DNA of 64,000 nucleotides from Nelumbo lutea (lineage: Eukaryota > Streptophyta > Magnoliopsida > Proteales > Nelumbonaceae), in contig JAKGHH010000002.1 of the NCBI GenBank assembly GCA_022828595.1, positions 42,192,222 through 42,256,221 of the forward strand, in the 5' to 3' direction. The notes beneath the pieces were generated by a model. It ran no database searches. It worked only from the letters and a program-made list of their open reading frames with translations, and had not been told where the DNA came from. Positions 33,081-43,816 of this stretch are shown here, one piece after another. The first letter of the stretch is position 1; each line of letters starts with the position of its first letter. The position numbers were made by a program, and so were the translations under genes.

Positions 33081-34756
33081 TCCTCCTTTAGGCCCATCTA
33101 GTCCCTCTACCTCCTCTAAAAGCCTAATTTGGTCTACGCCCCTACCTTCAGGGGGTTCCTCTACTCCCTTTGTTTAGAGTCCATTCCATTTGATGCTATT
33201 ATTTGGACAACTTTGGGTTATTTCTAAGTAGAGCATTGAACTCTCTTCTCCACCTCCCAGGCTTCTGCATTCCTTTTATTAATGACCATAAAGTGTGTCA
33301 TTACTTCTTTCTTCCTCCCTTGGAAAGACACCCAAAGGAAACAACTAATATCCATGATGATGTTTCGAGCCTACACTGAGATGCTCACCTGGCCTCTAAT
33401 GTCACCTTCTTGCATTTGTTTGACTTCTTTCACCCAAGAGAGGTGAGATCATAAGCCTTCAATCTCTACATCATCTTCATCACCCGTTATATTGGAACGT
33501 TTTCCCCATCTTTTAGTTCCACAATTTCCATGATTCAATATTTTCAGGAGTGAAACAAGATCCCATTCATATCTCTTGACCGCTCATTGTCCCCTTCCTG
33601 GATCGAAACTAGGACTAAAACTTGAACCCTTTCTATTGTAGGTTGAAGTCTCTCAGTGCCTATACTTCAAACCAACTTTTTGTTGCCCCTGGAAGTTTGA
33701 AACCTTTGACATCTTATGCCCCCTTCCCCCTCCTTTCACTACTTCTCCAATTACCTTTCCCAGCCCCTCATCCTCCACCATGTTTGTACCCCTCGCCTTT
33801 CCTCTAGTTTTGCTCATAAACCAATGCCTACATTAAAAAAAGTTATGCAACCTATTTCATCTTGTTGGCCCGGGTCAAACAAGGGGCCCACCCCTTGTGT
33901 TCAATGGGTCGGGCCTTTGGGTGGGTTACTAGCTACTGCAAACTTTGGTGAACTCGCCACCATTACGTCCTTCCCTGGCCGCCTCATAAAAACAACACCT
34001 CCATCTTGTTCCACCACCTTTTCTAGCAATCCTCCTAGGTCTAACGCCTTGGAAGGACTGAGCTCTCCCTCCGCCTTTGTGTTCAATCTATAACTGATTT
34101 CTTGGCTCCACCCCCCCCCCAACTCTCTGCTTATCTCTCCTTTTTGGAACCTAATGCTTCTCATTTGGACCATCACCCCAACTAGTCTCGGTAGCTAGGG
34201 GAACCCGAGGGAGGGGGGCCTTGGCCTCCCTATGGTTTGACAAAAGCTCTAGTGTATGCTATGGTGATTAAGGAGAAAAGGGGGCCAATTGGGCTTTGGT
34301 CCCCCCATGGTTTGACCAAATATACGATTAACAATGGACCCACCTTTAACTTGCATTACTATTACTTATTATTTGCAAAACAAAAGAAAAATGGAAAGAA
34401 AAAAACATAATTAAACCAAGATTCAATCAAAGAACCCAGTACTTGGTGCCTAGAACCACTTGGAATTAGTTTGAACATTGCTTAGAAGAAAAACCTAGAG
34501 CTGTAGAACCAGGGACTTGCACAAGTGACAAGTTTGAAGAACCAAAATTTTTCTTTGTTCTTGTTCACTGTTCAAATTTTTTCTTGGAAGACTGAACACT
34601 GCCCAACAACCAACAATGTATAGAAGAACCAGATTCCAAAAGGTTTAGAATTGACAAATTGTTTAATACTTTAAATTGAATGAATTTGATTATTCTTTTA
34701 TTTGAACTAGCAAATTGTTTAATATTTTTTATTTTTTTAAGGGGTTCAACTATAAT
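33081..34756. other. Possible L1 ORF1/leader region, not resolved
   Basis: This is the position where L1 ORF1 would lie. Minus-strand open frames (for example 33901-34176) are Gly/Lys/Ser-rich but show no zinc knuckle or other named domain. A poly-C run is near 34110. Beyond about 34200 the sequence is plain AT-rich. Confidence 0.3.
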
Positions 34757-34849
34757 GCCGGAAAGACATGATACCAAAAAGTGGTAACCAATCAGGTGGA
34801 TTTTCATCTCATGGGGCTTTGATTGGTTTTTGGCATCATAGACTTTCCC
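34757..34849. mobile_element. MITE, copy B of the family at 23831
   Basis: Left arm GCCGGAAAGACATGATACCA and right arm TGGCATCATAGACTTTCCC are inverted repeats. The interior shares AACCAATCAGGTGG with copy A. Confidence 0.75.
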
Positions 34850-35433
34850 TTTTTAAAGTATTGAATTGAATACAAAGATTGGTAGACTACACAAGTGCAC
34901 AGTAAGTAAATTGTAAAAGATTTTGTTTTTGAATCTCTTCCATTTTTTAAATTATTTTTATCATGTAACTAATTTATTAGATGGGTCTAAGATTGATTTT
35001 GTTTTTTTTTCCTAAATTTTTTTGTTAGTTTGTAGACAAACTAGAATTCTTTCATTCAATACGTTGCAAGTTTGAATACCAAAAAGAAAAGATTTTACAT
35101 TATAGATTTGATATACAACTTATAAACTCTTTGGATTTTTTTTTTTATGTTTTCTCTTTTTGTTTTATTTATTGGTGTATTTTTATTTTTATTATTTTCC
35201 TCTATAAATAATCTAAAAATCAATAATGATAATGAGGGATCAATTTTGAAATAGACAAGCATTAGCAATGAACGGGACCTGTGCATAGGTGCATGCCACG
35301 ATTGTGCTTGCACCCCTTGCCCATACCAAGCTCACCTACTTGGACTTGTCTACTGCCCAATCCACCCACCTTGGCCTAGCTACCCCCTTGTAATTTACAA
35401 GGCAAAAAACAAGGAGGTCCAATTTAAATATAT

Positions 35434-35471
<38 letters not shown>

Positions 35472-35975
35472 ATTTTATAACTAGTAAAATCACTTATTTA
35501 AATATATATATATATTGATTTTATAACAATTTCCACATATTATTTTTCAATTTAAATATATACACATATACACACAAACACACACCAAACATTAAATAAC
35601 AATTGAAAAACAATAGAAAAGCACTCAGTAACCATCTTTTCTTAATCAAGTAGTCAATACCAATAGAAAACACTAGATCAAAACTATAAGATCACTTATT
35701 ACTTAAATTTTGGTGAGTGAAACAATTTTATTATTTTCAAAAGATCATCTAAAATCAATAGAACAAAAAATATCTAAAGAAAATAAATGAATAAACATAA
35801 GAAAAAATTAGAATTAGTTATAAGATTCAAATAGAACTATTGATCTAATCCAATAAGCAACAAAATTATAGAAATTTGATTTAAGAGCTAATGTGTTAAC
35901 TTGAAAGTACAATAAAAAAAATCTTGTATATTATCTTTAGAATTTTGGTATTTAGAGAATCATATTAGCCTTTTG
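34850..35975. other. AT-rich with (TA)n tracts, no gene seen
   Basis: A (TA)n tract of about 30 bp ends at 35469, with a shorter one near 35502-35515. A 20-bp unit with TATATATTGATTTTATAAC occurs twice. Nothing coding recognised. Confidence 0.5.
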
Positions 35976-35990
35976 CCCCCCCCCCCCCCC
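35976..35990. repeat. Poly-C run
   Basis: Fifteen consecutive C bases, right before the MITE at 35994. Run length may be affected by sequencing error. Confidence 0.85.
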
Positions 35991-35993
35991 AAG

Positions 35994-36468
35994 TAGGGGT
36001 GCTCACGATTCGGTTAATTAAACCATGGGTTTTTTTGAAACCGAATCGGTCTTACTAGTTTTTCCATATCCCCAAACCAATACCACTGGTTAACCGGTTG
36101 ACCTGTTTTTAGTTTTTTGGCTGGTTTAGTTTTTCGGTTTTTTTGTTTTTTATATTTATAACATATATTATAAATAAATATAAAATATTAAATTATAAAT
36201 AATAAATGACATATGATATATTATAAATACTATAAATATATACAATATATTATATATTTTAAATAGATAAATAATATATGTATATATTTATATATAATAT
36301 ATAGATAATATGTGAGATACTATATATATATATATATTAGTCAGTTCAGTTAACTGTTGGTTTTTTCTAGGTTAACCAAAAATCAAATCAGTCCTTCGAT
36401 TTTTCAGAAATATCGAACCGAACAGTTTGATTTGGTTTTCGATTTTTTGATTTTTATGAGCACCCCTA
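35994..36468. mobile_element. hAT-type MITE with TAGGGGTGCTCA ends
   Basis: Ends TAGGGGTGCTCA and TGAGCACCCCTA are perfect 12-bp inverted repeats. Flanks CCCCCAAG and CCCCAAAG agree at 7 of 8. Subterminal repeats read AACCGGTT- and CGGTT-like; the core is A/T only for about 200 bp. Length 475 bp. Confidence 0.92.
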
Positions 36469-37804
36469 CCCCAAAGAAAAAATCTTGCCTCCGCCCCTAT
36501 TGGTAGCACTACCACTCCTTCCTTACCATCTTACTTATTTCCACATTTAGAATAAGAGAAAGTTCCCTCAAGTTCTTGGTAACAATTTCCACATATGGAA
36601 AATATTCTGGCTAAAAGGTCACCATGTAGAGAGTATCTTGTTAGACCATGTTTACTGATGTAGGAATATAACCTCCCCACTCCACTTCCATTCTTACCCA
36701 CTCGCACCTCTCCTTATAGAACCTCCGCAAAAATCCCCAATCGTTTGAATTACTACTAACCTCTAGGGTTGCAATGGAAGTCTAAACACTCTCACCTAGT
36801 AGGTCTTTGTATTCTATTTTCCCTCCATTATACAGTTCATGCCCTAGTACCAACTCCCTATTCACAGCTTAAAACTTTCCACCATAACACCCTAGTACCA
36901 CTCCCTCAACATCTTCCATTCTTCCTAATCAAAAGGGAAGCAAAAGAGGATTGCTCTCATAGATTGCCTCCTGACTGTCAAAGGAGCTCCTATCTTCCAT
37001 ATTCTTTGTAGCTTCACTTGAACCTCTCTAGTAGAGAATGGTCTATTTCAAACTTTCCTACCAGGCATCTGCACAAATACAATTTTCTCCCTTCGCCTTC
37101 GTTAGATATAGCTTCCCAATTTACCTTCCACCACTTGGCATTCACCCTTCGAAAACCATTCATGTATCTCTATAACCTTATCAAATGATCTACCTTCTTT
37201 TACAAATAACGATGGCATTCTCTAAGTTGGTTGGTTCCTAGCTCTAAAACTCCTATGTGGTTTTAACTATGAAGCCTCCCAGCCTTTCACTATATTATCT
37301 CTTTCTTAGAAGGTTTTTAGTGATCGCCTATCAATTTACCATTGTTTCGTACCTATTGCCATTGTTTAAACTTGAGAGATGTCCCTAATTCTTAGCATTT
37401 AACAATTAACACATCGATCAGTTCAAAACCAATATGTATTCTACAATAGGATACACATTGCAATAATTTAAACCATGCACCCTCAGCCCATTTGCACTCC
37501 CATGCATTTATGCTAATGCAAATGGAATTGCACTACAACCAATTTGTGCCCAAGGAATTGAGGATAAGACACTTGAACTCTTTCACATCCAGCCTCTTTG
37601 AATTTGTTCGACTAGGATTTTAATCGATATACATGAAAATTGGTGTATAGTATGACATGATATAAAATATAATTTTCATGCTCTTTATACAATATAATTG
37701 CATTATGCTTGTATTTTGTCATCATAAAGAATATTGTAACCGAATAACATGACAATGAGTAACATAGCACCTACAATGAAATGCAAATATGAGAAAACCC
37801 CAAT
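36469..37804. other. No gene identified
   Basis: Minus-strand open stretches around 36600-37200 read weakly protein-like (for example SLFVKEGRSFDKVIEIHEW near 37190), but I cannot assign a family. L1 ORF1 debris is one possibility. Confidence 0.3.
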
Positions 37805-38090
37805 AACATAACATATTCAGCTCAGACCATGGTTAAAACTGTTGTTAACCTAGTAATTGGTCAATTGTTTGGTTTCATTTTGTGCTTGGCCCAAAAAATC
37901 ACTGACTCAAATAGTTAAACCACTAAACCGGTCAACCCAATAGATGATTTTCTAGTCACTTTTTATTTTAATTTTTTAATTTTTATTTTTTAAAATGTCA
38001 CAAGTTGATATGTTTGGACTGGATGGTTGAACAGTAAGCTTGGAAATTGGTGGCCAAAATGGTTCCATTTCTAGGTTGATTTTTGTAGTG
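37805..38090 (+). repeat. Dispersed repeat family member 1
   Basis: It contains GGTCAACCCAATAG, GGACTGGATGGTTGAACAGT and GGTGGCCAAAATGGTTCCAT. The same building blocks recur at 40695-41360, 42310-42420 and 53570-53760. It ends at the LTR of the next copia, which seems to have inserted in it. Confidence 0.65.
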
Positions 38091-38098
38091 AGAATGGG

Positions 38099-40505
38099 CC
38101 TTACTATTCTTTATTTCTTTTAACTAGTGTTTAAAAGTTATGTTTGTTAGTTATGGGCCTTAGATATGAGCCTTCTTTTGTTTTCTTTAATTATTTCTTT
38201 AGTGTTGGCGCCCCATTAAGGGCATCCAAGCAATGTACTTAGTCTTAGAATTAAGTTAATAAAAGTGATGAAAGGGGGCTAGAGGGATGTTCAAATTCTT
38301 CTTTTCTCTCTTCCCTTCTTTTCTTCTTCCACAACCTATTGTTGAAACTTCTTCCTTCTTCATCTCTTCCTTCTTTTCTTGCATTATTTGAATTACTGCA
38401 TGTGTAATTTTCAACTTGGTATTAGAGCGGGTTCTCATTTTTGGCTTTTTTTCTCCTTTCTTTGCCCATACATAGTGTGTATACAGAACTGATTGGTTGA
38501 TCAATCAACTACTTATGCAGTCCAATTAGAAATGTTTTTGGAGAGTTTTGTGGAGGTTTTTTGTCCTTAGTTGATGCCTAAGGTAGGTTCTTAGAGATTT
38601 TCCCGAAAACCCTAAATAATTGGAAAAATCTTGTTATAAGTTGTAGAGATGTTTTAAACCAGGTGCTTGGGGATCATAGGTAAGCTTTTTGATTTCTATT
38701 AGGGGTGGTTTTGGTTGGATTAAGTTCTGGAACCTTTGGAAGGGATGATTGAAGTTTCTTTCTTTCTCTTCATCCCGTCAGGTCTTGTGAAACCCTAATT
38801 TTAGGGGGTTGAAAGGTTGTTCTTTGCTTTGAGCAGTAAATCTAGCCTAGTAAAGCCCTAATTTGATTTTCGTTTGCATTTATTTACTCAATGGAACAAA
38901 CTAGAGGAGAGACCAAATATTCCACATATTCTGGGTTTGGCCATGGGGGGTCAGGAGAAACTTTTTGGGGTTGTAACTATTGTGAAGTTAGATGTGACCA
39001 ATTATTTAGCATAGTCTCATTCTATTAAGATACATGTGTGTAGTAGAGGAAAATTGGGTTACATTATCGGGAGCAAGAAGAAACTAGGGGAGGATGATCC
39101 TGTCTATGAAAGGTGGGTGTAGGAAAACAACACAATAGTGGGTTGGTTAGTGAATTCTATGCAACCATACATTAGTCAACATTACCTATGGATGGAAACT
39201 ACAAATAAAAGTGTGGGATAGTGTCCTGGAGACCTATTCTCAAAAGCTTAATGTTGCTTAGGCCTGGAAATTGAAGCATGATGTGAATAATCTTAGACAG
39301 GGGGAGAAGCCCTTAGTAGTCTACTTCTTTATGATGACATCTCCTTGGCAAGAGATTGATTTGATGGAGACTATTGTTTGGGGTTGCACAAAGGATGTAG
39401 AAATATATAGGAGGTTGGGGAAAGAAATCGGGTCTTTGAGTTCCTCATTGGACTCAACTCGGAGTATGATATTGTTAGGTAGAATGTTTTAGCAAAGGAT
39501 GAAATGACTTTGTCTCAGGCCTATGCTATGGTGAGTAGTGAGGAGAGCAGAAGACAGGTTTTGTTTGTTGAGCCGCAGGTTGATCACTATGCTAATGCTG
39601 GAATGAAGCTGAAGGTTAACATTAGGAAGAAAGATGCATTTATGAATACTATAAGAAGCCTAAGCACACTAAAGACACATGTTGGAAGCTGCATCCAAAG
39701 CTAATTCCTGAATAAAGAAAATGGTGGAAAAAAGATTAAAACTGGAAAATGTGAAAATGCAAATGTAGCCACCTCTTCACAAGGTGAACAAGGACAAGGT
39801 GGAGAGAAGTCAACAGTTTGCATCCGCCAAGGCTGAATATGAGAAGTATGGCCGAATCATCAGTCACTTGGAGTCCACTACTATAGTTCCTTTAGAGACT
39901 ATTCCTTCCTTTGCATATGCTCACTTAGGTATTCATGCCACTACACATCATGCTTTTAGCTTAGGTACTCATAAAACCACTTAGATAATTGATTTTGGTG
40001 CTTCTTACCATATAACTAGTGTTTCACAGTTATTCACCTCTTACCAACTTCTTTCTAGCCGGGATAAGATATCCCTTACTGACGACACTCTTGCCCCTAT
40101 CACGGGAAAGGGAGACATCAAGACCTCTAATGTACCTAAACTTAATATCAATTTGCTTTCAATTAGTAATTTGACTAAATCTTTGATTTGTAGTGTGACT
40201 TTTTTTCCTTCATATTATGTTTTTTAGGACATAGAATCTTAAAAGGTGATTAGGAGTGGCCATGAGGCTAATGGGATCTATCTGTTAGACATGCCTGAGC
40301 AAACCCAAGTACAACCTAAGAGAACTGCATTTGTTTTAGAGTCCACTAGTCATATTATGTTGTGTCATAATCTTTTGGGTCATTTGTCTTTTTCTTCATT
40401 GAGTCGATTGTTTCCAGAGTTATTTAAAGGAATTAAGCTATCGAGTCTTCATTATGAGTCTTGTGAATTCTCAAAGCATTGTAAGAACAATTATCTTTCA
40501 AGATA
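38099..40505 (+). mobile_element. Ty1/copia element, 3' truncated
   Basis: The 5' LTR is 38099-38413 (TGAGAATGGG to TTTTCA). A primer site variant TGGTATTAGAGC follows at 38417-38428. gag starts near 38891 (MEQTRGETKYS). gag continues at 39271-39492 (LRQGEKPLVVYF, a copia gag motif) and 39504-39704, with a degenerate knuckle reading KHTKDTCWKLH in another frame (near 39660). The protease motif DFGASYHIT is at about 39990 and the integrase zinc domain (LLGHLSFSSLSRLFP ... C.FSKHCKN) at about 40370-40490. The rest of pol and the 3' LTR are missing. Confidence 0.88.
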
Positions 40506-40694
40506 AAAGATAGTAGTGGCATCCATTGTAGGGTTAGAAGTTTTAGTGGGTCATAAAACAATTGTCGAGACTTTATAGTTTTATATATACTAGATTTGCT
40601 ATAAGCGTTTCTTTTTCCATACACGCTTATGCATGAAACAATCTTCTTCACCGTCACACTATTGGTTAGAGGTTGTAATGGCAACCATTGTAGG
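40506..40694. repeat. Segment bounded by two similar 15-bp direct repeats
   Basis: GGCATCCATTGTAGG (about 40518) and GGCAACCATTGTAGG (about 40681) flank about 150 bp that includes an ATAAGCG/CGCTTAT inverted repeat. It could be a small insertion with its target duplication; the origin is unknown. Confidence 0.4.
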
Positions 40695-41360
40695 CAAGGT
40701 TTTCGAATTGCCGTTGACCCAGATGGTCAGACCATTTGGCCCGGGAACTGTCTAGGCAATTGATTCCGTTTTACTTAAAACTCGATTTTGGTAAAAAATC
40801 ATTGAAAAGTCAACAAACCGTTGATCCAGGCGGTCAAACCATCAACCCGTTCAACGGTTTTTGACCTTTTTATTTTTTAATTTGTTTGTCAGAACATCCA
40901 TCCATTCGAACCGGATGGTCGGATCGTCGACCTAAAAACCGGTGGCTAGAACGATTCCATTTCTAAGTCGTTTTTTAAAACGTTGATTGTAGGTAATGGA
41001 GTTTCTCCTTTCCTTTTGAAATAGGATTTGATGGATGGGTAAAATTGACATTTCGTTATTTTTATCAGCCTTAATGATAATGATAATTGTCAAAAAATTT
41101 GGGGGTACTTTAAGGGTAGATTTAGTTAATTTACTAAACCTTAGGAGTAATTTAAAAAATTTGCCCAAAAATAAATTAACACCACTAACAATTAGTTGAC
41201 CCGGACGGTCAAACCGTCCAAACCATCACCTGGTCACCTTTCTGGGTCCGGTTTCATCAAAACCCCGTTGTTTTGCAAAAAAACCATTGATTGAGTCAAC
41301 AAACCGTCGACCCAGATGGTTGAACCGTCGAACCGGACGACCTGGTTAGCGGGTGACGGT
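40695..41360 (+). repeat. Dispersed repeat family members 2 and 3
   Basis: It repeatedly uses ACCGTTGACCCAGATGGTC-like units, CCGGTGGCTAGAACGATTCC and GTTTTTTAAAAC ends. Two partial copies abut (about 40698-40985 and 41190-41370). No coding capacity. Confidence 0.65.
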
Positions 41361-41439
41361 TTTTTTACATTACAAATGTTTAATAATTCGAAAATGACCA
41401 TCGTGTCCAAACTCCCTGCTTAAGCCCGATCCCTCTTTC

Positions 41440-41685
41440 TTTTTTACGTTTTGTTTCGCTTAGGGTTTCGAGTTTTCAAACTTTCAGAGAAACAACGAAA
41501 GAGAAACAGGGTTCAATGCTTCTTGCGCTTGAGATTTGAGAAGAAGAATTCAAGTTTAAAACAGAGATTTAATGCCGGTGACTCCAGTCCAGTGATTAAC
41601 GCTGGCGACTGTATTCCCTTTCTGAGTTTTTCACATTAACGTCGGCGGCTGTAAGCAACTAAGCATTGGGTGATTCAAACAGTCC
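41440..41685 (+). promoter_or_regulatory. Probable leader exon of the L28 gene with telo-box
   Basis: TTAGGGTTT at 41460-41468 is a telo-box, a motif known in promoters and leaders of plant ribosomal-protein genes. The sequence after it is unusually GC-balanced and ends at candidate donors GTAAGC (41651) or GTAAGT (41686). The matching acceptor would be TGTTGTTGCAG ending at 43761, 55 nt before the L28 start codon. The leader exon and its ~2.1-kb intron are inferred, not proven. Confidence 0.5.
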
Positions 41686-42309
41686 GTAAGTTTCTCATTT
41701 AGTTTTGAGTTTTCCTTTTAATTTCTCACTTTCTGGAAATCAAAATATCAAACGATTCATACATCTGAAACTCTGTAAATAGAAAACTTTAATTTCCGTT
41801 TTGGATTTTTGGGTAGACTTTTCTAGAACGATATTCTGGCATTCATTCTAAATTTCTAATATATTTTCTTTTCATTCATTTTAATATATTTTCTAATTTT
41901 TTAAATGGCTACAACTTGTCAACCCTTTTGAAGAGGTAATATTTTATTTTTATTTTCATGTAATTTTCTTATTTCTGAAATTCGATTATGAATCTTAATA
42001 TATATTTTTTTCTTTTCCACCAATTGACAAATGACAATTGCTTTCATATTTCTGTTATGAATTTTATGATTATTGATATTTTTTATTTTTATAATGACAT
42101 TTTTTATTTCCATTAAATCTGAATCTCTTAAATGTTAAGGTATGAAAATATATTTATGTTTTGATTAGTGAATGTTAGATGCTTTGCAATTTTATGATTT
42201 TTTTTTGCATTTTTATGTATTTTTTGGCTACATATATTGTAAATTTCAGACATTTTTGGCTAATTATACAAGTATTATATATTACATTTTATTTTTAATT
42301 ATTTTAATT

Positions 42310-42420
42310 ATGATGTCATGGGTTGTCCCGTTTAACCCGGATGATAAACCATTCACCTGTGATCCAGAGGCAAAAACGGTTCAGCCTCCGGGTCGGTTTT
42401 TAAAACATTGGCAGTGACTA
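42310..42420 (+). repeat. Dispersed repeat family member 4 (end piece)
   Basis: It reads CGGTTCAGCCTCCGGGTCGG then TTTTTAAAACATTGG, the same end as at 53720-53755. Confidence 0.65.
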
Positions 42421-42424
42421 TTTG

Positions 42425-43010
42425 GTTATTAAAAGAGTAAGGTTTGGGAGACTGACCAAATGATGCCCTAGTCATATGATTTGAGACACCTGAATCAATA
42501 ATCCACATATGGCTAGTTGCTTGCTGAGAAACAGATGTGAGGAGACTAACTAGATAGGTTTATAGCAGAAAAAGTAGAAGAAAAGGCTGATGACATAAGC
42601 TGCCGGCCTGCCATATATTATCCTCAGTTATAGTGCTAGAAGATTCCTCTTTTGAAGCTGAAGTTAAGGATGAAGTACTATCCGATGATTCTGCAACAGT
42701 CTAGAAAGCCTTATGCTGATCTTTGTTGGAGGACAGGTAGGGCATTTTGTAATGATATGCCCTTCCTGTTGACAATATGTGCAAAAGTTTTTCTTTTTGG
42801 GGTGAGAGGCAACATGTCTAAGTTCTTTGCATTCATAACACTGAATATTTGAAAAGCCTTCATCCCCTTTGATTTGTTAGCAAGTAACACAAGGCAATAA
42901 GGTACATTACTGGGAAGATGTTTGGTTAGGGGACACTCCTTTTAAAAACAGATTTCTCCTCTATCTACTCCTTTTCACTCAATAAAGAAAGATTAATTTC
43001 TTCTGTATGG
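42425..43010 (-). pseudogene. copia gag-protease fragment inside the probable leader intron
   Basis: The minus strand reads a knuckle pair (CYECKELRHVASH with the last Cys lost, then CTYCQQEGHIITKC) near 42740-42850, followed by the protease motif WIIDSGVSNHMT near 42470-42505. It is closest to copia element 1 in this window. No LTR remains. Confidence 0.8.
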
Positions 43011-43254
43011 ATTTGAAAATTCATGGGGCTTTGGGTTGAGGAGAGGTTTAAGGAAGTCTGAATTGGGTTTGGTAGATGATCTTTTCTCTCCCTTCTAAAT
43101 ACTATGTTTTTGGATCATTCCTGTTCAGATAACAGAATATGGTCGCCATTCCCTTCTAGGTTCTTTGTGTGTTCCTCCTTTTTCACTGTTCTCCTTCAAT
43201 CTTTTATAAAATCATTATTTTTTTTATGTGAGAAATAAGAATTTCAGACCCTAA

Positions 43255-43660
43255 CATAGACTTGTTCGGGCTTGCCTTGAGGGGTGTGGCACAAAGGCGA
43301 CTCATAGAATCAAGAATGCAATTGAGGAAAAAAAGAGATTGTGGGTTTTACATGCTTGAAAATGCTTTATATGTTTGATTTTGTTTTTAAAGTTTTCATT
43401 TGATTACGCTTTACATGTTATGTTTTTGTATTTTAATTTTAGATAATAGGTTTTTTAAAACATTTATTTTAAAATTTAAGTTTATATTTTTTATTAACAT
43501 TATGTTTAGTATTTTTTGAACTTTTGGCATTTTTTTTGAATTTTCTGACTTTTTTTTTTGCTTTTTTTTTTAAATTTTGCACCTTTCTTAAAAGGCGCAC
43601 GCCTCGCCTTGCGCCTCAGGCGCAAATTGGCCCTTGCGCTTTTAAAACACTGGCCTGGAA
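43255..43660. repeat. Repeat with GGCGC-rich end
   Basis: A GC-rich end (AAGGCGCACGCCTCGCCTTG, about 43593) and a partly complementary GGGCTTGCCTTGAGGGG left part (about 43270) enclose a T-rich core. It ends CTTTTAAAACACTGG. It looks like a non-autonomous element; the class is unknown. Confidence 0.4.
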
Positions 43661-43816
43661 TTGCTATGGGGATGGCTGACCCATGTTGGTAGTTAATAGT
43701 ATTATTTTGTTTATTTATAAAAAAACAGGAGAAGAAGATTTTATCTCCCCTGTTGTTGCAGGTAGAGCACATCTTATCTGCAAAACAAAAGTAATAATAG
43801 CGAAAAGGAGAAGAAA

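Noticed and set aside
33901..34176. Minus-strand 91-codon frame
   Set aside because: Not named as a gene: Gly/Lys-rich with no motif; at best L1 ORF1 debris.
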